From Sulfuricurvum sp. (lineage in GTDB: Bacteria > Campylobacterota > Campylobacteria > Campylobacterales > Sulfurimonadaceae), in the NCBI GenBank assembly GCA_022729835.1, contig DZBC01000101.1, positions 1-7,414 of the forward strand: DNA of 7,414 nucleotides, in the 5' to 3' direction. Below, piece by piece: positions 1-6,354 of the stretch (position 1 is the stretch's first letter; every line of letters begins with the position of its first letter). Both the position numbers and the translations under genes were made by a program. The notes beneath the pieces were generated by a model. That model saw nothing but the letters and a program-made list of their open reading frames with translations, searched no databases and was not told the DNA's origin.

Positions 1-52
1 TGGGTGGCCGGATCAAAACGTCACGGGTGGCCGGATGGGTGCGTTTTTTGCA
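1..52. mobile_element. Probable end of an IS21-like insertion sequence (partial, runs off left edge)
   Basis: Seen: the minus-strand mscS reading frame stays recognisable down to about position 53 and then turns into a low-complexity tail unlike the family. The same point begins a segment reading TGCAAAAAACGCACCCATCC on the minus strand, followed by two copies of a 12-bp repeat. Known: IS21-family elements have termini beginning 5'-TG and carry several spaced internal repeats near each end, often with a TGGCC-type core. Inference: positions 1-52 are the terminus of such an element, with the exact boundary uncertain by a few bases. No transposase gene lies inside the window, so the family call rests on repeat layout and recall of similar ends. 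Alternatives are another repeat family or a genuinely divergent gene end. Confidence 0.5.
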
Positions 53-1750
53 GCTTGAGCTGCTCATCTGATCGAGATAGACCAAAAAGGTGTTTTTGTA
101 CCCTTCAAGGTCATTGTGTGAGATAAATTCGTCGCGGTATCGCAGCGGTGAGGGTTCGTTTTGACCCATCGGAGTGCTGGGGTTGGCGACTCCTTCGTGC
201 GCAAGGAGCATGGCGCGGATGGCTTCGACGCAGGCGCGCAGTTGATCGGGCGGGGCGTCGTAGGTGAGGCTTACATGTAGTTTGATGCGTCGCCCTAGTT
301 TGCGGCGGCTCCAGTTGCGGATGGAATTTTCGGCCAATTTGGCGTTGGGCACGAAGAGCATGGCGTTGTCAAAGGTGCGGATGGTGGTGCGCCGCAATCC
401 GAACTCCACGACGGTGCCCTCGATCTCGCCACAGACGATCCAGTCGCCTTGCGAGAAGGAGTTGTCGAGCAGAATCATCACAGAGGCGAAGAAGTTTGAG
501 AGGGTGTCTTTGGCGGCCAGCGCCACGGCCAAACCGCCAATCCCCAGTGAAGCGACGATAGCAGAGACGTTGAACTGCAAAATACGAAAAATCGCAAAAA
601 GGGCAAAGAGAACGATCATGAAGTAGCCCAGTTTGATAAGCATATTGACGACCTCTTTGCGGAGGTTATCATTGCTTTTGATCAGGTGGCTGATGGTGTA
701 CTCTCCATAAACCGATGCAAGTTTGATAATCACCCAAGCAAAGACGATCACATAAAAGATAGCAAGCCACTGCTCAAGCGATGCTGGGACAATGCCCGGA
801 TAGTAGAAAATCTCCAGCGATAGGCCAACCGAGTAGAGGATCAAAAAGAGGCTGATGGGGCGCTGGATTGCCTGGACGAAGTAGGCGTGGACGAAGACAT
901 TGCTGTTTTGAAGCAGATAGTGCCCCACACCTTTGACGGTGAAGGTGGCGATTAGCTTGCGGATGGAGAAGAAAAAGAGCAGCGTGAAGGCGATCAGCAC
1001 ACTTTTTCCAAAGCCGAAGGTGTCGATGTGGTAGGGGATAAGTGCGTCGAGAATCTCCAGTAGGCTTTGGGTGTGTAGCCAGTCTAGCAGCTTGTTTTGG
1101 TTGATCAGTTGGGGCACATTGGTTTCGAAAAAGCCGAGCAGCTCCGCATAGCCAAAGCGCAGTGCTTCGAGATCATGCAGAGTCCCTTGCAGGGTTTGGG
1201 CGATGGGCTCTTGAGAGGAGATGCTTGGATATGGAGATTTTTGAAGTGACAGTGATTGTATATACTCCTGTTCGCTCTGGAGCATCTTGTGTAAGGTTTG
1301 ATCGTCGGCACCCTTGATGGTGGCGATGTGTATAGAAGTAATAAAAAGATCGATGCGTTTTTTGAGTTCCAATAGTTCAAGTGCGGCTTGATCTGCGGCT
1401 ACATGTAAGGAGTAGCCAAGGTGCATATTGGCGGTGATTTTGTAGGTGAGCTGCTGTTTTTGTTGTTCAAAAGTGGTGGCGTCAAAATCCAAAGCAAGAG
1501 CATTTTTGTGTAGGGCCGCAAGGACGTGCGAGAGTAGTTTGCTTTTGGTTTTTGCGTACTCCTCAAGGGTTTTTTGGTCGGCTCCTGCAGTGGCGTTACG
1601 GTCCTCTTTTTGCTGCAATTCAAAGAGTGTTTGTTCGTTTTGGTAGAGCTGCTTGAGAATCAAAAAGATATCGACCGTATCAGCGCTTTGGGCGTGAGTG
1701 GTTAAGGTAAAAAGCAAGAATAGCGCGGTCAATAGACGATGAAGTGGCAT
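1..1750 (-). CDS. MscS-family mechanosensitive ion channel, 3' end apparently interrupted
   Basis: Small-conductance mechanosensitive channel of the inner membrane, which releases solutes on hypo-osmotic shock. The frame is open from ATG at 1750 to the left edge (583 codons, no stop). GGAG at 1756-1759 lies five bases upstream of the ATG. The N-terminus (MPLHRLLTALFLLFTLTTHA) is a signal peptide. A hydrophilic, helix-rich periplasmic region extends to about residue 240. Hydrophobic segments follow near residues 245-263, 295-320, 322-343 and 370-392. The pore helix near 390-425 has the hallmark Gly/Ala pattern (ASLGIGGLAVALAAKDT), then NSFSQGDWI and the beta domain (GTVVEFGLRRTTIR, FVPNAKLAENSIRNWS). 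After residue 566 (LDQMSSSS) the expected C-terminal continuation is replaced by KKRTHPATRDVLIRPP, which matches the putative IS end. The gene is therefore probably truncated, although the pore and beta domain are intact. Confidence 0.88.
   Translation of the reverse strand, partial: MPLHRLLTALFLLFTLTTHAQSADTVDIFLILKQLYQNEQTLFELQQKEDRNATAGADQKTLEEYAKTKSKLLSHVLAALHKNALALDFDATTFEQQKQQLTYKITANMHLGYSLHVAADQAALELLELKKRIDLFITSIHIATIKGADDQTLHKMLQSEQEYIQSLSLQKSPYPSISSQEPIAQTLQGTLHDLEALRFGYAELLGFFETNVPQLINQNKLLDWLHTQSLLEILDALIPYHIDTFGFGKSVLIAFTLLFFFSIRKLIATFTVKGVGHYLLQNSNVFVHAYFVQAIQRPISLFLILYSVGLSLEIFYYPGIVPASLEQWLAIFYVIVFAWVIIKLASVYGEYTISHLIKSNDNLRKEVVNMLIKLGYFMIVLFALFAIFRILQFNVSAIVASLGIGGLAVALAAKDTLSNFFASVMILLDNSFSQGDWIVCGEIEGTVVEFGLRRTTIRTFDNAMLFVPNAKLAENSIRNWSRRKLGRRIKLHVSLTYDAPPDQLRACVEAIRAMLLAHEGVANPSTPMGQNEPSPLRYRDEFISHNDLEGYKNTFLVYLDQMSSSSCKKRTHPATRDVLIRPP
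2..36. repeat. Pair of 12-bp direct repeats (GGGTGGCCGGAT), 23-bp period
   Basis: GGGTGGCCGGAT occurs at 2-13 and again at 25-36, exact in both copies. The 23-bp period is not a multiple of three, so it is not a peptide repeat of the overlapping reading frame. The arrangement fits transposase-binding repeats near the end of an IS21-type element, which is an inference. Confidence 0.75.
271..280. repeat. YTACATGTAR palindrome, copy 1 (in mscS)
   Basis: TTACATGTAG, core TACATGTA at 272-279. It is read on the minus strand as CTA CAT GTA (Leu-His-Val) in the beta/C-terminal region of the channel. Confidence 0.8.
1399..1408. repeat. YTACATGTAR palindrome, copy 2 (in mscS)
   Basis: CTACATGTAA, core at 1400-1407. 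It is read on the minus strand as TTA CAT GTA (Leu-His-Val) in the periplasmic region, in the same codon phase as copy 1 although the protein context is unrelated. Confidence 0.8.
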
Positions 1751-1780
1751 AGCGTCTCCAAAATAAGCTTTTAAGGGGCC

Positions 1781-1790
1781 ATTTTAACAT
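1781..1790 (-). promoter_or_regulatory. Candidate extended -10 promoter for the mscS-family gene
   Basis: On the minus strand the sequence reads ATGTTAAAAT, a TG-N-TAAAAT extended -10 element. Transcription would start about 24 bases before the ATG at 1750, leaving room for the GGAG ribosome site. No good -35 hexamer is visible, which is common in Campylobacterota. The assignment is inferred from sequence only. Confidence 0.45.
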
Positions 1791-1799
1791 ACCGATAAA

Positions 1800-1812
1800 T
1801 ACAAACTTTGTA
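1800..1812. promoter_or_regulatory. Small palindrome in the divergent promoter region
   Basis: TACAAA-C-TTTGTA is a perfect 6-bp inverted repeat around one central base. It overlaps the start of the candidate -10 box of the M48 gene and lies just upstream of the mscS -10 box, so a protein bound here could affect both genes. No known operator consensus is recognised, and in AT-rich intergenic DNA such palindromes can arise by chance. Confidence 0.25.
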
Positions 1813-1816
1813 CAAT
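1811..1816 (+). promoter_or_regulatory. Candidate -10 box of the M48-bioF-ABC-PBP1A operon
   Basis: TACAAT lies 28 bases upstream of the ATG at 1845, so transcription would start near 1823 and leave a leader of about 22 bases with a strong ribosome site. No clear -35 box is seen at the usual distance. It is the only good promoter candidate in the 94-bp gap for the five-gene plus-strand cluster. Confidence 0.45.
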
Positions 1817-1831
1817 CAGCCATTTGATCAC

Positions 1832-1839
1832 AAAGGGGG
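1832..1839 (+). promoter_or_regulatory. Ribosome binding site that fixes the M48 start at 1845
   Basis: AAAGGGGG ends five bases before the ATG at 1845. An upstream in-frame TTG at 1824 would place this G-run inside the gene and add seven residues before the signal peptide. The ATG is therefore preferred. Confidence 0.7.
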
Positions 1840-1844
1840 CGTTT

Positions 1845-2606
1845 ATGCGGGTATTGTTATCTCTTGCGATACTGTTGTTACTAGTGGGATGTGCCAAAGC
1901 GCCCGTCACGGGGCGCAGCCAACTGCTACTGATTGATTATGAGGAGGAGATCGCACTAGGGCTTTCGGCTTCAGAAGAGATCAAGGAGGAGAGCGATTTC
2001 AGCACTGATCGAAGGCTGGTAGAGCGGGTAAGGCGCATCGGGAAGCGTATTGCTGATGTTTCAGGCGAGGGGCGTTTTGAGTGGGAGTTTCATGTCATCG
2101 AGGAGGATACGCTCAATGCATTTTGTCTGCCCGGGGGAAAGGTCTTTTTCTACACGGGAATTCTCAAAGTGATGAAAAACGACGATCAGATTGCCGCTGT
2201 TATGGGACACGAGGTGGCCCATGCGCTTGCCCGTCATGGTGGTGAGCGTTTGAGCATGGAGATGATCAGCGACACCGGAGCGGAGATTTTGGCGGAGGCG
2301 CTGGAGATTCCCGAAGAGTATGAGGAAGTTTATGCCGGTGCGTACGGCATCATTTCCAATGTCGGCGTGCTGCTACCTTATAGCCGCGAGCACGAGAGCG
2401 AAGCGGATCAGATCGGTGTCTTGCTGATGGCCAAAGCGGGCTACAACCCCTACGAGGCGATTCGCTTCTGGGAGACCATGCAGGCTACGGGCGGCGGGGA
2501 GAGTCCAGAGTTTCTTTCGACCCACCCCTCTGACGCAACCCGGATCAAGAAGATTCGTACTTATATCCAGCAATTAGAGAAAGGGGGGATGCATTTTGCA
2601 GGTTGA
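1845..2606 (+). CDS. M48-family zinc metalloprotease, outer-envelope lipoprotein (LoiP/YcaL-like)
   Basis: Membrane-anchored peptidase of the Ste24/HtpX-type M48 family, likely acting on envelope proteins in the periplasm. The 253-residue product starts with a lipoprotein signal peptide (MRVLLSLAILLLLVGC). Its lipobox LVGC makes Cys16 the lipidation site. The zinc motif HEVAH is at residues 122-126. The third ligand is probably Glu184 in EHESEAD, with conserved Asp188. The C-terminal STHPSDATRI motif (225-234) is typical of the family. No TPR repeats follow, so it resembles the short LoiP/YcaL type rather than BepA. All catalytic residues are present and the length is normal. It is the first gene of the plus-strand cluster, and its last 11 bases overlap the next gene. 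The physiological substrate cannot be told from sequence. Confidence 0.92.
   Translation: MRVLLSLAILLLLVGCAKAPVTGRSQLLLIDYEEEIALGLSASEEIKEESDFSTDRRLVERVRRIGKRIADVSGEGRFEWEFHVIEEDTLNAFCLPGGKVFFYTGILKVMKNDDQIAAVMGHEVAHALARHGGERLSMEMISDTGAEILAEALEIPEEYEEVYAGAYGIISNVGVLLPYSREHESEADQIGVLLMAKAGYNPYEAIRFWETMQATGGGESPEFLSTHPSDATRIKKIRTYIQQLEKGGMHFAG
2583..2588 (+). promoter_or_regulatory. G-run ribosome site that supports the TTG start of the BioF-like gene
   Basis: GGGGGG ends seven bases before TTG at 2596, inside the last codons of the M48 gene. The nearby ATG at 2589 is in the M48 frame and leads to a stop six codons later. The TTG is the only start that gives a full-length enzyme with a proper ribosome site. 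Confidence 0.6.
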
Positions 2607-3696
2607 ATACTATACTAAAGAACTTGAAGCACTACGACATGCGGGACGCTACCGTGAGCGGAGGCTCGCGGATACCGCGCTCGTCGATCTCGCTTCCAAC
2701 GATTATTTGGGCTTGGCGCATGATCAAGAGTTGTTGAGCCTTACATGTAATGCATTAGCGCAGCATAAGGCCCACGCCCCCAAAGCCTCTATGCTGGTTA
2801 ACGGCTATCATGAGATCCATCGTGATTTTGAAGACGCCCTTTGCGCAGCCAACGGCTTTGAAGCGGGTGTGGTGTTGGGCAGCGGTTTTAGCGCCAATAT
2901 CGCCCTGATCGAAGCGCTCGTGCGCAAAGGTGACGCGCTTTTTATCGATGCTTCCTATCACGCTTCGGGGCAGCTTGCCGCGCGTTTGGTTGAGGGCGAG
3001 GTGATCGTATTTGCCCATAATGATCCGGAAGATTTACGCGCCAAACTTGCTACATGTAAGGCCAAGCGGCGTATTGTCGCCGTCGAGGGGATCTACTCGA
3101 TGGAGGGCGATCTGTGTGATCGCGCTATTTTTGATCTCTGTGATGAGGCCGATGCGCTACTCATCGTCGATGAGGCGCACAGCAGCGGCGTGATTGGGCC
3201 AAATCTGATGGGGATTTTCGATTATTACGCCATTACGCCGCGTCCCAACCATATCAAAATGGGGACACTGGGCAAAGCTTACGGCAGTTTCGGCGCCTAT
3301 ATTCTGGCTTCAACCCACATCATCGACTTTCTCATCAACCGCGCCAAACCTATCATCTATGCGACCGCTCCGTCGCTCTTTGATACGCTTTTGGCACACC
3401 ACGTTCTGCGCTACATTCAGACGCATACGCCGATGCTAGAGGCGCAAATCGCACTACGCCAGGCACAAGTGCGTGCCCATTTGGGGCTTACATGTAAGGG
3501 CTTGATTGTGCCCATCGAGATTGGCGACAACCGCCGTGTGCTGGAGATTCAATCGCATCTACGCGCAGCGGGTTTTGCTGTGGGTGCCATCCGTCAGCCC
3601 ACGGTAGAGCGTGCCATTATTCGCCTGATCGCCCGTCTGGGTGTGCCGCACGAGCGCCTGGGCGACGCGCTCAAGCACTTGGCGGAGCTTCTTTAG
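2596..3696 (+). CDS. bioF: BioF-like PLP-dependent alpha-oxoamine synthase (8-amino-7-oxononanoate synthase)
   Basis: The likely reaction condenses pimeloyl-ACP or pimeloyl-CoA with L-alanine to give 8-amino-7-oxononanoate (KAPA), an early step of biotin synthesis in the cytoplasm. The protein has 366 residues, slightly short of the usual 380-390. Diagnostic motifs are SNDYLGLA (34-41), LVNGYHEIH (67-75), YHAS with the PLP-stacking His122, EGIYSMEGD (164-172), DEAHSSGVIG with Asp192 and His195, and the Schiff-base lysine Lys227 in GTLGKAYGSFGA. The start is TTG, supported by a G-rich ribosome site, and overlaps the M48 gene by 11 bp, suggesting translational coupling. No other biotin gene lies nearby, so a related oxoamine synthase (for example the Kbl type) cannot be fully excluded. 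Three of the window's six TACATGTA palindromes lie within this gene. Confidence 0.85.
   Translation: MQVEYYTKELEALRHAGRYRERRLADTALVDLASNDYLGLAHDQELLSLTCNALAQHKAHAPKASMLVNGYHEIHRDFEDALCAANGFEAGVVLGSGFSANIALIEALVRKGDALFIDASYHASGQLAARLVEGEVIVFAHNDPEDLRAKLATCKAKRRIVAVEGIYSMEGDLCDRAIFDLCDEADALLIVDEAHSSGVIGPNLMGIFDYYAITPRPNHIKMGTLGKAYGSFGAYILASTHIIDFLINRAKPIIYATAPSLFDTLLAHHVLRYIQTHTPMLEAQIALRQAQVRAHLGLTCKGLIVPIEIGDNRRVLEIQSHLRAAGFAVGAIRQPTVERAIIRLIARLGVPHERLGDALKHLAELL
2741..2750. repeat. YTACATGTAR palindrome, copy 3 (in bioF)
   Basis: TTACATGTAA, core at 2742-2749. It is read as CTT ACA TGT AAT (Leu-Thr-Cys-Asn) near residue 50 of the BioF-like enzyme. Confidence 0.8.
3050..3059. repeat. YTACATGTAR palindrome, copy 4 (in bioF)
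   Basis: CTACATGTAA, core at 3051-3058. It is read as GCT ACA TGT AAG (Ala-Thr-Cys-Lys) near residue 153, in a weakly conserved surface-like segment. Confidence 0.8.
3488..3497. repeat. YTACATGTAR palindrome, copy 5 (in bioF)
   Basis: TTACATGTAA, core at 3489-3496. It is read as CTT ACA TGT AAG (Leu-Thr-Cys-Lys) near residue 300. It is the best match to an extended form GCTTACATGTAAGG. Confidence 0.8.
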
Positions 3697-3697
3697 C

Positions 3698-3703
3698 TAC
3701 AAT
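3698..3703 (+). promoter_or_regulatory. Candidate -10 box just before the ABC ATPase gene
   Basis: TACAAT lies in the 5-bp gap after bioF and runs into the first possible ATG (3702). Transcription from it would start around 3709-3711, at the second in-frame ATG (3711), which would give a leaderless message. No Shine-Dalgarno sequence precedes either ATG at a workable distance. Chance occurrence is possible. Confidence 0.25.
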
Positions 3704-4400
3704 GGCGCTCATGCAAGTAAAACGACTCCAGATCGACTTCAATGAGACGCGCTTGGTAGATATCTCTTTTGATATCGTGCACTCACTCGCGCTCGTGGGG
3801 CAAAGCGGCAGCGGAAAATCCTTGACGCTCAAAGCGCTTTTAGGTATGTTGCCCTCAGGGATGAATGTGCAGATGCAGATCGAAGCCCCTTTCGCGCTGG
3901 AGCGGGGCAAAAGCATCGCCTTTGTTCCCCAAAACCCCTTCACCGCACTCTCTGCCATGACGCGTATTGAAGCGCAGATGATGATGGCGCACGATGAAGC
4001 GCAAGAGATTTTTGAAGCGGTCGGGCTGAGCGCATCACTGCTTGGGCGTTTTCCCAGTGAACTCTCAGGTGGTCAGTTGCAGCGCGTCATCATCGCCATG
4101 GCGCTGAGTGTGCGGCCAAAAGTGCTGCTGCTTGACGAACCGACCACCGCGCTCGATCCCAAGACGCGTGAGCGTATCATCGATTTATTGCTCAAGCTAC
4201 AAGAGCAGATGGCGTTTCAAATGCTCTTTGTCACCCACGATATCGCCAGTGCATCGGCACTTTGTGAGGATCTTTGCGTCTTGCAATCGGGCCGTGTGGT
4301 GGAGCAAGGAGCGATGTGCCGCGTCTTAGACGCGCCGCAAAGTGACTACACCCGCACCCTGATCGCATCGAGTTTTGCCATGCGGGAGTTTCGCTTATGA
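3702..4400 (+). CDS. ABC transporter ATP-binding protein, oligopeptide/nickel (Dpp/Opp) type, orphan
   Basis: Cytoplasmic ATPase subunit that would power an importer or a related machine. All core motifs are intact in the 232-residue product: Walker A GQSGSGKS (33-40), Q-loop VPQNPFTALS (Gln77), signature LSGGQLQR (121-128), Walker B VLLLDEP (141-147), D-loop TALD (149-152) and switch histidine His179 in VTHD. The tail APQSDYTRTLIAS (211-223) is typical of the Dpp/Opp/Nik group. The stretch between Walker A and the Q-loop is shorter than usual for that group, and the protein lacks its usual C-terminal extension. No permease, binding protein or second ATPase is adjacent, so the substrate is unknown. 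The start could be ATG 3702 or ATG 3711, and neither has a good ribosome site. The 3' end overlaps the PBP1A start by 4 bp (ATGA). Confidence 0.88.
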   Translation: MALMQVKRLQIDFNETRLVDISFDIVHSLALVGQSGSGKSLTLKALLGMLPSGMNVQMQIEAPFALERGKSIAFVPQNPFTALSAMTRIEAQMMMAHDEAQEIFEAVGLSASLLGRFPSELSGGQLQRVIIAMALSVRPKVLLLDEPTTALDPKTRERIIDLLLKLQEQMAFQMLFVTHDIASASALCEDLCVLQSGRVVEQGAMCRVLDAPQSDYTRTLIASSFAMREFRL

Positions 4401-6346
4401 AACGGTTGTTGGGTGGATTTTTTTGGACTTTGGTTTGGCTTGGTATTTTGGTGCCAGCCGGAATGATCCTATTTTTTTACAATCAGCTTGGCAACCAGAC
4501 GCAAGCGCTGGTTGAGTACAAGCCGCAACTCACCACCCGCATTTATGACCGCAACAATGTATTGATCGCCAACGTGTTTGCTGAAGAACACCGCCTTTTG
4601 GTGCGCTATGACGCGATTCCGCCGCGCTTGATCGAGGCGTTGCTGGCAATCGAGGATACGACCTTTTTTGAGCATCCCGGTGTCAATATCGATGCGATTT
4701 TTCGTGCACTGCTCAAGGATGTTAAGGCTGGAAAGATGGTCGAAGGCGCTTCGACGCTGACCCAGCAACTGGTCAAAAATACGCTGCTTACCCGCGAAAA
4801 GAAACTTTCGCGCAAACTCAAAGAGGTGCTTTTTGCTTTTAAGCTGGAGCGTGAACTGAGCAAAGAGGAGATTTTGGAGCGCTATCTCAACGAAGTCTAT
4901 CTGGGACACGGCTACTATGGCATCAAAACAGCCGCTGAGGGCTATTTTCGCAAAGCGCTCGATGGGCTTAGCCTTAAAGAGATGGCGATGCTGGTGGGGT
5001 TGCCCAAAGCGCCGAGCTACTATGCGCCAACCAAAAATTATGAACTCTCACTAGGCCGTGCCAATCGGGTTATCGCCAGAATGTTTGATTTGGGTTGGAT
5101 CGATGAGAAGGATTACGAAGCGGCGCTACGTGAGCGGCCAGACGTCTTTGATGATACCCTCACGCTCAATCAGGCACCTTATGTGGTGGATGAGGTGTTG
5201 CGACAGTTTGGAGGGCAGTTTGAGGATCTGCGCACCGGTGGCTATGAGATCCACACGACCATCGATTTACAGCTTCAATCCGCTGCCCGCGAAGCGCTCA
5301 AGTTTGCGTATGAGCGCGCGATTGATCGGGCATCAGAGGCAGATGTCTTCGATCCGCTCAAGCTCAACGGGGCACTGGTGAGCGTGGAAGCACGAAGTGG
5401 GGACATTTTGGCATTGGTGGGCGGCGTTGATTACCGACGCAGTAGCTACAACCGCGCCACGCAGGGGCTACGACAAAGCGGTTCTGCGTTTAAGCCGTTT
5501 TTGTATCAGGTGGCGCTGGATATGGGCTATAGTCCCGCTACCCAGCTTTTTGACGTTGCGCGCACCTACACCTACAAAAAAGAGGGTGAGACGCAGACGT
5601 GGCAGCCCAAAAATTACGAAAAAGATTACGAAGGGGTGATGAGTTTGCGCGAAGCGTTGGTGCATTCGCGCAATCTTGCGACGATCAACCTGGTTTCGGA
5701 TATCGGGCTCTCCGGTATAATCGAGGAGCTGGCGCGCTTTGGCATGAAAGGTTTGCCGGAGAATCTTTCACTCGCTCTGGGGTCATTTTCGCTCTCGCCG
5801 CTTGATATGGCGAAGTACTACTCGGTTTTTGCCAACGGTGGTATGTTGGTGGAGCCGGTATTGGTGCGCTCCATCGTCAATCATTATGGCAGCGCCATGA
5901 CCTATGAATCTGCAGAGCGCTACGTTACCACGCCTGAGCAGACCTATCTGATGACATCAATTTTGCGCGATGTGGTGTTGCGTGGCACCGGAAAATCGGC
6001 CAACGTGGTGGGGGTTGAGCTGGCGGGCAAGACCGGCACGACCAATAATGCCGTGGATGCGTGGTTCGCGGGCTATTCACCAGAGGTGCAGACGGTGGTG
6101 TGGTTTGGTAATGATGACAACACCCCGATGCGCAGCCGCGAGACCGGAGGGCGGGTGGCGGCGCCGGCTTTTGCCCATTACTACCAAAAGTTCATCACGC
6201 TCTATCCTCAAACCAAGCGGCGTTTTGATGTGCCTGAGGGGGTGATCCGCTCACGCTTGGGCGGCAGGGAAGAGTTTTTTACCGAGCGCTCCAAGCCGCC
6301 CGTGCAGACGCAAGAGACGGAGAATACACAAGGGCTTATTTTTTAG
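4397..6346 (+). CDS. Penicillin-binding protein 1A, bifunctional peptidoglycan glycosyltransferase/transpeptidase
   Basis: Class A PBP that polymerises lipid II into glycan strands and cross-links the peptides. It is anchored in the inner membrane and acts in the periplasm. The 649 residues hold a short cytoplasmic start, one membrane helix (about 7-28), a GT51 glycosyltransferase domain (about 50-230) and a transpeptidase domain (about 325-600). GT51 motifs are EDTTFFEHPG with catalytic Glu86, GASTLTQQLVKN (117-128) and RKLKEVLFAFKLE (139-151). Transpeptidase motifs are SAFK with nucleophile Ser363 and Lys366, SRN (424-426) and KTGT (545-548). The length is normal and nothing essential is missing. 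The ATG overlaps the ABC gene stop (ATGA), a usual sign of translational coupling. Family assignment is firm; the symbols pbpA and mrcA are both used for such genes, so none is assigned. Confidence 0.96.
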   Translation: MKRLLGGFFWTLVWLGILVPAGMILFFYNQLGNQTQALVEYKPQLTTRIYDRNNVLIANVFAEEHRLLVRYDAIPPRLIEALLAIEDTTFFEHPGVNIDAIFRALLKDVKAGKMVEGASTLTQQLVKNTLLTREKKLSRKLKEVLFAFKLERELSKEEILERYLNEVYLGHGYYGIKTAAEGYFRKALDGLSLKEMAMLVGLPKAPSYYAPTKNYELSLGRANRVIARMFDLGWIDEKDYEAALRERPDVFDDTLTLNQAPYVVDEVLRQFGGQFEDLRTGGYEIHTTIDLQLQSAAREALKFAYERAIDRASEADVFDPLKLNGALVSVEARSGDILALVGGVDYRRSSYNRATQGLRQSGSAFKPFLYQVALDMGYSPATQLFDVARTYTYKKEGETQTWQPKNYEKDYEGVMSLREALVHSRNLATINLVSDIGLSGIIEELARFGMKGLPENLSLALGSFSLSPLDMAKYYSVFANGGMLVEPVLVRSIVNHYGSAMTYESAERYVTTPEQTYLMTSILRDVVLRGTGKSANVVGVELAGKTGTTNNAVDAWFAGYSPEVQTVVWFGNDDNTPMRSRETGGRVAAPAFAHYYQKFITLYPQTKRRFDVPEGVIRSRLGGREEFFTERSKPPVQTQETENTQGLIF

Positions 6347-6354
6347 GAGTAGAT

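Noticed and set aside
50..63. Hairpin GCAGCT-TG-AGCTGC next to a run of T
   Set aside because: The T-run precedes the stem on the plus strand and becomes an A-run on the minus strand, so it is not a terminator in either direction. It also spans the suspected IS junction and is probably coincidental.
264..626. 120-codon plus-strand open frame opposite the mscS pore region
   Set aside because: The minus strand encodes unmistakable MscS motifs over the same bases. The plus-strand product is a basic, low-quality translation.
1824..1826. Upstream TTG start for the M48 gene
   Set aside because: It would add seven residues ahead of the signal peptide and place the ribosome site inside the gene. 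ATG 1845 has better spacing.
2583..2588. Six-G tract as a phase-variable contingency locus
   Set aside because: Phase-variable tracts in Campylobacterota are usually longer (eight or more G), and slippage here would change only the last few residues of the protease. It works better as a ribosome site.
4469..4909. 146-codon open frame on the minus strand opposite the PBP1A gene
   Set aside because: It lies fully within the strongly conserved glycosyltransferase region and has no family resemblance or ribosome site. It is a shadow of the real gene.
5716..5721. Perfect TATAAT within the PBP1A gene
   Set aside because: It lies mid-gene with no gene start shortly downstream and no -35 support. 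It encodes ordinary residues (Gly-Ile-Ile) of the transpeptidase domain.
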